Source: Ophioceras dolichostomum (taxonomy: Eukaryota; Ascomycota; Sordariomycetes; Magnaporthales; Ophioceraceae). Taken from it: a stretch of 64,000 bases of DNA. Positions 33,593 to 44,600 of the stretch are shown in pieces. The position numbers and the translations under genes are program-made. Numbering within the stretch: position 1 is the stretch's first letter; the number at the start of each line of letters is the position of its first letter. The notes under the pieces were generated by a model, which worked only from the letters and a program-made list of their open reading frames with translations, had not been told where the DNA came from and searched no databases. Location of the stretch: the NCBI GenBank assembly GCA_003049485.1, contig PYST01000018.1:62001-126000 (forward strand), in the 5' to 3' direction.

Positions 33593-34191
33593 ATGGAAAC
33601 CCCGGAGGGCAGGGTGCTGCAGCACCAGCACCACAGCACGGCGGCGGGCGAGTTCTCCTACCGGCCGCCTAGCCCGCCCTACATGCACGTCCCCGTGGCT
33701 CCCCCCAGCGGCAACCTGGAGCTGGTCCCGTCCTTCGCGGCCGTCTCGGACGCGACCCAGCTGTCCAAGGAGGACCTGCAGATCATCACGCAGGGCGGCA
33801 AGCCGCAGATCGCCTCGGACGCCATGAACCGCTGGGACTACGACATGCGGCGCGAGGCGCAGCCCATCCTCGACTACGTTTGGCTCGGCCCCTGGTCCGC
33901 CGCGAAAGACGTCAACTTCCTGAAGAGGGAGGGCATCACCATGCTGCTCGCCACCCGCGATCACCGCCAGGTGCAGGCCCGCCTCATGAGCGTCGAGAGC
34001 ATCGAGCGCACCGCCAAGGAGCTGGGCATTGTGGCGGACCGCATCGACGTCGCCGACGGCCAGGAGCTGATCCACATCTTCCCGACTGTTGTGAAGAAGA
34101 TCAACGACCACCTGCTCGACGTCTACCGCTCGCAGGCTCAGCAGGTGAACGGAGGAGGAGGACCGAACGATGGCAACGGCAACAACGGCAG

Positions 34192-34223
<32 letters not shown>

Positions 34224-34543
34224 AGATGGCCACAATCGACTCTTCCAACTTCAAGCGCGGCCGCGTGCTCGTCTTCTGCGAGTCGGGCAACGACCGGTCC
34301 GCGGCTCTGGTGGCGGCGTACGTCATGACGGTCTTCGGCACCCGCCCGGTTGAGACCATCCAGTTCGTCAACATGCAGCGCTTCTGCACCAACTTCGACG
34401 AGCCCACCAAGCTGGGGCTCCGTTCCTACCACGACATTCTTGAGGCGCGCCGCGCCATCGCCAGGAACTCTCGGGCTCTCGGCGTCCCCGTCCCGTCTTC
34501 TGCTTATTCTCAGCTGCAGCTGCCGCTTCCCCTGCAACAACAG

Positions 34544-34575
<32 letters not shown>

Positions 34576-34930
34576 ACAGCAGCTGCTTGGTATGAACGGC
34601 AACGGCAACAGTAACGGCAACAGTAACGGCAACAGCTCCGGCGGATTCGGATTCGGATCCGGATTGACGACGACGTCCACGAACCAGAAACAGAAGCAGA
34701 AGAGGACCATCGATCAGACGTTCGACGAGGACATCCCCGTCATCGTGTCTGGAGGAGGCGTCGAGGGCCACGGTCATGCCGAGTGGTACACGCAGGCGAC
34801 GCCTGTGGCTGCGGCTGCGGCTGCGGGAACAGCGGGTGTGCACTTGTCGCATGACGGCGAGCGGTACCAGAACAGAGCCTTCATGACGCCGTTTATCGAT
34901 AATAGCAATGATACTGAGATGGAGGAGTAG
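33593..34930 (+). CDS. Dual-specificity (STYX-like) phosphatase-domain protein
   Basis: A single exon of 445 residues from an ATG in strong context (CAACCATGGA); an in-frame ATG at 33515 is an alternative. The domain starts near LDYVWLGPWSAAKDVNFLKR and has a DSP-like general-acid region (VADGQELIHIFPTVVKKIND) and the signature loop VFCESGNDRSAALVAAYVM. The CX5R cysteine and arginine are kept, but the usual His before Cys is Phe. An insertion with poly-His and poly-Gln (SHHHHHHQQQQQM) splits the domain between the acid loop and the CX5R loop. The C-terminus has a long poly-Gln run, Asn/Gly repeats and acidic residues. Activity is possible because Cys, Arg and Asp are present, but the atypical loop resembles STYX-type members that bind rather than hydrolyse. 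The substrate is unknown. Confidence 0.8.
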
Positions 34931-37900
34931 TAGAGAGGGGAGAAACGGGAGGAGAGAGGCAAGGAGGGACAAGGGAGAGACAAGACAGGGACAAGAGAGT
35001 GAGGCCGGTTTTTGAGCCGCTGCAACTCCTCCTGCCTGCTCGTGCTTGTCTTTTCCTCTTCTTCCTCTACTTTGAGGGCTTATCTTCCGGTGTGTGTTTT
35101 CAAAAGGTATGTACCAATCTTTGCGACACTCCCTCACTGTTCTTTATTTTTCTTTCTGCCGGCTTCTTTCTTGGCTTTCTCTAACAGAGCGCGCGATCAA
35201 GGACCACTACTGCCCCTCCGCACACGACCTATCTAGGCCTCGACACCATAGGCGTAGTGCGGTCCTCCCTAGTCTAGTCTTCGTCGTCCGTCTACCCCGT
35301 AGGGTCTCCGCGATGCGCTCTACCAATTCTTTTTCCTCTTCTCCGGGTGTCTATCCGACTCTCTCGTACTTCTCTCTTCTACCGGAAATCTTTGAGATCT
35401 TCTCCCCTCCCCTGGCGCAAGCAGCTAGGACCACCAAGGCCCTTCGCATACCACCCAGTGCTTCGATAAGAAAAAAAGGCGTGGTAAAAGGCGTAGTCCA
35501 CCGTCACCCTCGATCTAGTATTCCGCCTCTTCTTTTCTTCGTACGGTCTCTGCGATCACTTTTTCTGCCAGTTCTTTCTCATCGTGGCACCTTTGTGATT
35601 CTCTCCCAGTTTTCCCATTTACCGGCATCTCCGGGGCCTTCTTCACGGCCGCGCGTGGCAAAGGACACCACCACCGCCCTCCGCACCACCTTAGTAGTCC
35701 TGGATACCGAAGCCGTGCAGTCCGGCCTTAGTCAGTCCCACGTCGTCTCCTCCTCACGGGACCTCTCTGCGATACCTTTTCCTACTGGCTCTTCTTCTTC
35801 GGGCATCGCTGCGATTTCCTTCGTACTTCTTCCGGCCGGCATCTTTGGGATTTTCTCTCTCTCTCTCTCAACCAACACGCAGCGGCTGAGGACCACTGCC
35901 CCCCCTCCCCCGCCGTCCGCTCACCATCCGTCCTTGAAAGCGAAGGCGTGCCAGGCGTGGTACCGTCCCGCCCGATCCGGTATGTACCCCGGTTCTTCTT
36001 TCTCCTTATGCGGTCTCTACGATATTCCCTGCCGATTCTTGCTCATTGTGGCACGCACCTCCTGTAATTCTCTCTCCCAATTCTCCCTCTTCTCTCGGCA
36101 TCTTCGGGATTTTCACTTCCCGGCACGCGTGGCCATGGATCAACACCACCCGCCCTCCGCACCACTTAGTCCTGTACTAGACACTGACATCGCATGCGGT
36201 CCAGCCCTAGTCAGTTCCTAGTTCGTCTCCTTCTCGTGGAGTCTCGGAGATACTTCCCCCCCCTCTAATGGCTCTTCCCTCTTCGGGGATCTTTGCGATT
36301 CTTTTGTCCTACACTTCGTCTACCGACCGACCATCTTCGAGATTATGCACCTGGCGCGCGTGTGCTCGGTTAAGAGCAACTACCGCCCTCCGCATACCAC
36401 CGGGTTCCTCGAAATCAAAAAGCGTGGTTGCGGTCCCGCTCGCCTCATACAGTATCCCAGTTCTTCCTCCGTTGCGGTTGCGGTCCCTACGATATTTTCT
36501 GCCCGATTCTTTCCCCCTCTCGTCCCGGCATCCCTCCAGGTTTGCTTTTTTTCGGTTTTGTTTTAGCGGCGTCTTTGAGATTTCCTTCTTCTCCCGGCGC
36601 GCGCGGCTGAGGGACGACCGCCCGCTTCCTCGACACCAACACCGTCCATTCTGCGTTACCTCCTGATCCGGTCCCGGTTCTTCTCTCCTCCTCGGGCCTC
36701 TGGGGTGTTCTGTGTCCGTTTTCTTCTTCTCCGGCGTGTATATTCGCGAGATTTTCTCTTAGTTCTTTTCTTCTTGTGGTGTTTTGGTGGGATCCTCTGC
36801 CAAAAAATTTTTCTCTCTTCTACTCGAGGTAATCTTCGTGAGATTTTCGTCCCCTCGCCTTCGTCATCGGGCGGCATCTCTGCAAGATTGTCTCCCCCAA
36901 GTTTTAGTTAACTAGCAATTTTCGCGGGTCCTCTTCTAGCTGTTGCTCCGCTAGTATCTATTCTCGCGAGAGGTGTTTTCCTTCCTTTATTTCTCTCCGA
37001 CGCTCTTGTGCTGGCGTCTATCTTTGCGATGCTTTTCTCTCTCTCTCTGTGTACTTGATTCTGCAGACAGATCATCCTCGCGAGATCGATGGTTTGTTCT
37101 GCATGCTTTCCTCTCCTTACATAGATACAGCACCCGCAACTATCTTATCTGTTGACGGCGTCAGGATAAGGACTGCGTGAACTGCAGTAGCAACGGCACT
37201 TGCCGATTCTGGCAAGCACAGGCGGAGTTGGCGATGTTTGGACTTTTCGGGCCGGCTTGAGACGGGATTCCAGCCCGTGCTTTCTACGATAGGCTAGGTT
37301 TGGCGTTTGGGAGTACGCGCGTTCTTTTTCAACTGAGAAAAATACCCGGACGTCGTTCTTGTCTTCTCGTGGCATCAAAGGCTGCATTTCTCCTGTCTGT
37401 GTCTCTGCCTCTTCCTTCCTTTGCCGTGTATCTATCTATAGCATCATGGCCTGCGGTTTGATTTTTTTCTCTCTCAGGATTCTTCTACGGAACTGCTGCA
37501 AGGAAACCAACGGCCTCTTCGATCTTCAAAATCAAACATGCATTGATATCGCTGCGATCATCACTGTGCTCGTGCTGCATCAGCCGCATGATACTCTGTT
37601 CTTACTCTCTTCCTTGCTTATGCCGAGCGGCTGTTGTGTTTTTTTTATGTTATCTCAGGGTGGTCGTATTGCCGTAGTCATTTTGAATTCTGCCATCCGA
37701 ATGGAGCTTTGAATTGAGGGCTGTGGCTGCCTGGCGTGAATGGCCTGGAGGAGTGACTTCGATCCACCTGGTTTGGATTGTTTACGTCGACGCGCCTCTT
37801 ATCACCTAGGACGACCTAGGCCCTCCCCCTCTCTGGCCTTCCTTCCCTCCCCCAGTCTCCGGTCTCGCCTTCCTCACCTAGGTAGGTCCCCTCTCTTAGT

Positions 37901-38607
37901 CCGGGCTCGGTGAGGTACCTCCTCCTTGTACCTATCAGCTGGCCTATCCTCCTTCACGCTGGTAGGGCACGAGGTCTTTTCCCTCCTCCAACCTCGGCCT
38001 CAACTGCCTCACCTATTTCGCCCACCCACAAACCCACAAACTTGAATTTCCCCAGTCCTAAGAGAAAACTATCCCAACCACGCGACAATCTGCACTCTCC
38101 CAGCCTCCCAAGGCATCACCAAGGATACTGGGAGGAGAGATATTACCTTGCTTGAGACTTTACTTCTTTGCTAAAGACGTTTAGAGTCTCTCGTAGGATC
38201 GCCAGCAGTGACTTTCGCAGCGGTAGGCGTCACTCGGGGTTTTCTGCCCGAATCCTCCACGATATCTGCCGGTTATCCCATCGTATATCGCCTTACCCAA
38301 GCCTAGATCTTACCTTCCTCTCCTTTCTGCAAGAAGAAGACTGCCCAGTGCGCTAGCGACTTGCGTGTTTTGCGTGTTTTGCTTCCCTCCTGTCGTCGTT
38401 TGATTTATTCGCCTTGGGTCCGAATCTAACCAGGCAGCAGCCACGACAGAACAAGCGACCGAATTCACCTTGCACCCTTCCACCCTCGTACCTTCTCCTA
38501 CCTTCCTACCTTGACCCTAGATCGCTCGCCATTTGCACACAGGGAAGTACTCCCTACCGACTACGACCACCCCCTTTGAATCTCTGAATTCACGGCAGGA
38601 AAAGAAG
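34931..38607. other. Repeat-rich, pyrimidine-rich intergenic region
   Basis: 35188 to about 36775 is a degenerate tandem array described separately. 36776-37450 continues as C/T-rich sequence with decaying similarity. 37450-38607 shows no clear gene; it likely contains the promoter and leader of the large gene that starts at 38608. A 375-codon frame (35094-36221) runs through the array but follows its composition, not a protein family. Confidence 0.45.
35188..36775. repeat. Degenerate tandem array, about 235-bp units, two-unit higher-order pattern
   Basis: Units begin near 35188, 35418, 35651, 35876, 36122, 36355 and 36598, spaced 225-246 bases. Each starts with a GCGCG(T/C)GG-like box and then a variant of ACCACCGCCCTCCGCAYACC. 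Odd units (1, 3, 5) share CCTAGTCAGT-like and CGTCGTCTCC boxes; even units (2, 4, 6) share GCGGTCTCTACGATATT and TTGCTCATTGTGGCAC variants. The array is therefore probably built on a period of about 470 bases. Confidence 0.65.
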
Positions 38608-41600
38608 ATGTCGGGTCGGGCGCGGCGCGCTACGGCGCGAAAGCGCGAGGGCATGTACGAAGAGATTCCAGAACCTCCCGATACACTCAACAAGTCCGCG
38701 AGGCCGGACGTGCCTTTCAACCCTCACCTCTCGAGGGTGCAGGGCAAAGGCTGCTCCCTCGAGCTGAACGACAAGAGGCGGACGCCATACAACAGCATGG
38801 AGGACCTTTCCCATGCCGTCCGATTCATCCAGAACAGCGAGCACCCCCTTCGAGACGCGGCTTCCCGCCAACGGGCAGCCTCGCCTAAGCCCGCCCCTGG
38901 AACCCTAGACGAGGTCTTCGGTGAGAAGTTCCGACAGCTGCCAGGTCTGACCAGCCATGACAAGAGCGCTTAGTTGGCGCGCTACCTGGACTGGGCTACC
39001 GAGGACATGAAGCAGAAGTGGAGGGTGTACGAGCGCGAGAAGCTCAGGGGCACCCGCCTCGAGCGCTCACCTAGCATCCCGCCGGCTTCCTTGGCGCCCG
39101 CGCCTCCTCCCGAGAAAGTCGTGCCCCCTCCCTCCAACGACGGCAGAGAGAGCAGCGGTGGACGGCAGGACGCCGGTAACGCCGGCGGCAGCAAGAATGA
39201 CAAGGGCGGACGAGGTGGTGGTGGCATCGTCTTGGCCAACGACGATGATGAACCGCACTTCCTGCCGGTCCCTGCGTGGGCTCGTCGTCTTCGCGACCAC
39301 GAGCAGTCTGCCAAGGAGCAGAGCAACGAGAGGGACCTCGACTTCCCGAGGGGCACTTGGCACAACATGCCACAGATGACGGATGAGGCCTTTGACCCTG
39401 TCTTGCCGAGTATGACTGTAAGTGACGAATTTAACTTTCCCTAACAGAGTCCCTATCAGAGTATACAAGAACGAATACTGTCGACAGGACGATCGTGGAA
39501 GAAGCCTATAAGACTAACTACTCCCTTACACCTCGACACTATAATAGAACGCACCGCACGGCACGACCCACGACGTGCCAAAACAGGGCGGTGACGTGGC
39601 AGCGAGCAGCGGCGGGGCAAACACCACCAACGATGGCGTCCAGACCGACGAGCAGCCGTCCAAGCTGTACCGGCTCCACGTCCGCAGCTGGAGCGAAATC
39701 GCGGACAACCTCAAGCTGTTCATCATAAAGATCATGTCCGACTGGTACTACCTGACCCTCGAGTCGGCCGCGCAGGCGCTCGTGCTGGAGCCGGGCGAGG
39801 TGCAGCACCTCGTCGACCTGTACCGGCGCGAGCGGGCCAGGTCCCGGTCGATCGTCGCCGACGCGGTCGACCTCGTCAAGGCCAAGCAGGCGTGGAAGTA
39901 TCTCGAGTACCTGCACCTCAACATGGTCGCGCAGGAGCTCAGGATCGCCGTCAACGGCCTCGTGGCGACGGATCGCGGGCTCGACATCACCGACCACACC
40001 TGCCAGACCAGCAACAGCTTCCGCGGCCGCAGGCTGTGCAACGAGGCCAGGGGCGACAGCGGCATGTTCGAGATCCGCTTCAAGCACGACGGCGGTGGCG
40101 ACATCGCCCAGGAGGAAGGCCTCTACCTCAGCGAGAAGTACTGGAGGGGCGCCAAGTGCTTTGCCGATTTCGAGAAAGAGAAGCGCAGTCGTGACCAGGA
40201 GTTGCAGCTGCAGCTGCACCAGCAAGAGCAGCAGCAGAAGGCGAAGACCGCGGAGGCTAGGCAGCAAGTACTCGAAGGCGGAGGGGCTAGCGGTAGCGCT
40301 AGCGGTAGCGGTACTGCGACCGCGACCGCGACCGCCAGCGGCAGCGGAAGTGGCAGTGGCAGTGGCAGTACCAGCCAAGAGCGTCGCCCTCCTGGCAGCG
40401 GCTCGAACTGGAAGGGGAAGAACCCAGAGAAGAGGACGGCATTTGATGCCGAGTTGCAGGTGAGACTGGACCCACCACCTGGGACTTTGAACCCTAGAAG
40501 GCTGACGACGAAACAACAAGCAGCCTACTACTTCCACGATCGATGAGCGTCAGGACGCCGAGGAGGAAGAGGAGGCGCAGCTTTGGTCGCTCGTATCTTT
40601 TCCCGACGAACCTGTCTCCGATGCCTCCGATGGCTCAACGAGCGGTGATTCGGCTCCGGCCGTCTCTGCTCCGGCCGTCTCTTCTTCGTGTGCATCTGCT
40701 CCCGGTGTCACTGCTCCCGGCGTCACTGCTCCTGGTGATTCTATTCCTGCGGTCTCTGCTCCGGCTGTTGCCACCCCGGCTGTTTCTGCTTCGGCTGTTC
40801 CTACTCCGAACGTTCCTACTCTGGCTGTTCCTCCGGCTGCCTCCATCCCGGCTGGCTCTACTCCGGCCGTCTCTGCTCCAAGCATCTCTACTTCTGGTTT
40901 CTCTACCCCCGGAGCCCCTACCCCCGGCGTCCCCACACCCACCGACTCCGCCCTCGACTATTCTTCTCTCGGTGGACCTACATTTGGTCAGCGCAAGAAG
41001 AGCCGTATCGAGCTGCTGCCATCAACCGCCACGGCAGCCGAGATCTTGGCGGCGGCGTCGCAGATGGCCGCGGAAGCTAACGACGACATCCCAGCCTCCT
41101 TAGCCTCAGCGGTTGCTTGTTACGAGAGTGCTTTGTCGAACGCCAAGACATTGAGTGGTGCTGGCGCTTCGCTGCCTGGACCTGCCGTTCCCGAGGCACA
41201 AGTGCCTTCTCCGTCTACTCGACCTGTCGGCAGGCCTCCACTGCAGCCTCTGAGTGTCCCTGCCGCTGCGGAGCAGACCCCAGCCGGGCCCGTCGCGGGC
41301 CAGCATACCTCCATCGTCCAAGGCGGCGCTATCGCCGACGCCCAACCGAGCACCGCGAAGGACCCCACTTGGAAGCCAGGCCAGCCGGCCACTGCTACTC
41401 CGGCGACTGCTTCGGCCACTGCTTCTTCGGCCACTGCCCCAGCTACCGCCCCAATCACCCCCGCGGTGACCACACCGAGGCCCAGTTCTTTCCTGGATGA
41501 GCTGGATGAGGCAACTAGGCTGAGGTCGAATTCGATCCTAGATGAGATTCTGGAAGTCCACAAGCGAGGGGTGGTCTACGTGCCCCCTCGCAAGCTACCG

Positions 41601-44600
41601 ACTGCACCGCTTCCAGCTGCGGCTTACACGCAATGGGGTTCGAATCCGAGCTCGAACCTGGGCAGTATCGTAACGGATCGGCAGTTGATGCCGCCGCCGC
41701 CGCTGCCGTCATCTAGCGGTTCGTACTTGAACACACCCGAGTCACTTGGACTTGCTTCTTCTGGCAGCCCTTCGAAGCAGGCCGCATCGGCTAGCTACGA
41801 TGCGAGCGCTACTCTGGTGCCTCCTCCGGCCCCGTCGCCTAGCTTTTCGGTCCCGGCTCGGGTCCCCGTGACGCATGCCCCCATTCCATCTTCAAAGCTT
41901 GCGACGACGCCGTCGACCAACCAGACCAACTTCGTCGACCAGCAGCCGCCTGCTGCCGCAACCGGCATGTTTGGAATGTTCCATTTGGTGAAAGAAACGC
42001 CGTCCAATCAGAGCCGCGCAGCGGAGAACCAGCAGCAGACTCCTGCTCCCGCTCCTGGTCAAGCCCCACATGTGACGGCTCCTCAAGCGGCTGACCGAGC
42101 TCAGGGGTTGAAGTCGTCGCCAGCCATCCAGAGCCAGGGTAGCCCAGCCAACAGAAACCAGGGTGGTCGCACGCAGCTTTCGACGACTACAGCCTCGTTT
42201 GTGGTTCAGGAACAGCCAGCGAGGGCTATGCCCACCCAACCTCCTGTGGTGCAGCCTCCCAACCAGGCCCAGACACTTCCTATGAGGCAGCCAGCCCTGA
42301 CATATTCGCCGGTGCAGAGAGCCCCCACCTACACTGCGCCGACCCTAACTCCGACGACTGCCCAGACATCGGTCGTCGGTAGCGGCAGTCAGGGTAGCCA
42401 ACAGCTGCAGCGAGCTCCGACACAGACCTCGGGGCCATCCATATTCATTTTCCCGGCGCTGGAGCGTCCTCGGTCCGCTGCGCCGACGAGCAAGACTCAA
42501 GATATCCAGGAGCAGCCCCCTTCAACACGGGTGTTGGAGCCGTGTACCTTTAAGTTTGCGGCCCTGGACTCTGCGCAGCCTACGCAGGTACCTGTGGCGA
42601 GCACGACGCAGGTTAGCCAGGAGACGTCGGGTTTCACTCCTAGGCCACTACCGAGCTACTTCTGCACCTCGTGGACCCCGAATACTGACCCGAGCCTAGA
42701 CCCGAAACCGCCTCGGGCACGAGTGGGCGACAGTACGCGAGCCAACTATCGGTCACAGGCTGAGCGCGCTGTTAGCACTACTACTAGTACTACCAGCTCG
42801 GCCACAGCAGCCAATGTCGTGTCCCAATCTCCCGGCCGCTCTGGTCGCTCTGGTGCGGTCGCCCAGACGAAGCCGAAGCCTGCAACGGCTGATTACATGA
42901 CGCCGCCGCGGCCGATGGCGGCGCCACCGCAGCTGCCATTGCCGAAGACTCCTCCGACAGTCCAGGAGCCGGTGAAGTTAAAGTCCCTCGGCACACTGAT
43001 GCCTCGACCGTCTTTAGCTGGACCTGCCGCGACTCTAGCCCAGCCACCGTCTCCCGTCCTGGACTTGAGACCACCATCCCGGCCGAGGGTGTACAGTCAC
43101 ACCCCGATTCCGCTGCCGGACTACGTGCGGAACCTCCCTGCCTTCTCGAACCAGCAGACCGGACAGCCCCAGGGACCTGGCAAGATAGTACCGGTACCAC
43201 CCGCCACGACTACTACTAGTGGAGCGATTCAGCAGCAGGGCTACAATACTCCAGCGTATAGTACTCCAGCCTATGATACTCCAGCCTATGGTACTCCAGC
43301 CTATGATACTCCGGCCTATGATATTCCCGCCAATAGTTCTCAACAAGGCTCGACGGCCGGGTTCCAGCCATCACAGGGATTCGCAGCTACTACTACCCCT
43401 TCGACACCGGTCACCCCTTTCGCTAGTAGGCCTTCATCATTGCCGATGACCAACCCGCCAACCACCGAGCGTCAAAATGAGGGTAGCCGTGCGGCCGACT
43501 TCCAGGTCAATCCAGCGACGACCGCGACCACGCCGCCTCTCATCCGCCAGATCTCTGTCGCGACAACCCAGCCTCAGAGCCAGCAGACCGGCCAAGCCAG
43601 CTCCCCGTACCTACATCAGGGCCTTCTCCAAACCGAGACTCGTCCGCAGACCACGCATAGCAGCAGTCAGGGAACAGACCTGGCTTCACTCGGTGGGCCG
43701 GCGCTGCCAGTGCATACCGATACTCAGGTCGCCTGGAGCGCGCCGCAGCAGCCCGGCTCCTCCTCATCGGCCACAGGTGGTGCGACACACGCCACGAGCG
43801 ACGACGATAATACCGCCGAGGCCCAGCTGTTGGCAGAGGCCGCTGCCGCCCTCGACAACAAGGAGCCGTCGCCACCTCTTGAGCAGCAAGGCGGACAAGG
43901 CGGACAAGGCGGTGTCGATGTGGGCGTCACCATGAGCGACATCCAGCCTCAACAGCCCGAATTCGACGACCCCGCAGAGGAGGAGGGGGGGCTCGACCAG
44001 ATGGACCTGATCCAGGCCGGCGGCGGCGACCCACAAGCAGCAGCAACCGCCGAAGAATACGAGGACGACCCCGGCGCTTTCGACGTCGACCCAGACTACC
44101 AGCCCTACTTCGCCGACGACGACGACGACGGCGTCTACAACGAGGACGGCACGCCGTCGACGCGGCACCTGGGCCCCTTCGCTGAGCGACTGCTGCGACA
44201 CGAGCAGCAGAAGGCGGCAGCGGCAGCATCATCTTCCTCCTCCCAACAGCAGCAGCAGGACCAGCAGGCGGCGGCTGCTGCTATCGAAGGGGAGGAGGAG
44301 GAGATGGAGGACGCGGCTGAGGAGCCGGACTTCGCTTGGGTCTGGCCACCCGCGTGGTACAAGCCTTCGGATGAGCTTATCGAGGAGATCCAGGAGGAGC
44401 GGGCGCGCGATGCTGAGATTGCGGAGCGGAGGCGGAGGCATAGTCGGGAGGTTGAGGTTGAGACCGCCGAGGATGAGCCCGCTGAGACCTTTGAACCCGC
44501 TGAGGAGCTAGATAAGGAGTTCGCTGAAGAACCCATCGAGGAGTTTGCTGAGGATCCCATTGAGGAGCTCGCCGAGTTCGCCGAGGGGCCCATGGAGGAT

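Noticed and set aside
33587..35137. 516-codon minus-strand frame opposite the phosphatase-like gene
   Set aside because: Low-complexity (Leu and Val runs) complement of the real CDS; the plus strand carries a recognisable phosphatase loop.
35094..36221. 375-codon frame across the tandem array
   Set aside because: The unit spacing is not a fixed multiple of three and the translated units do not resemble each other, so the frame is not what is repeated.
38921..38973. 53-bp intron (GTGAGA donor, CTGAC branch, TTAG acceptor) removing the TAG in the giant gene
   Set aside because: The signals look good, but removing 53 bases shifts out of the clearly coding frame (YLDWATEDMKQKW) into one that stops soon; no other acceptor in the right phase was found nearby.
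40543..41103. Separate 186-codon gene starting ATGAGCGTCAGG
   Set aside because: It is the off-frame reading of a Pro/Ala/Val-rich exon; the GTGAGA...GTCAG intron at 40460-40553 joins the flanking frames exactly.
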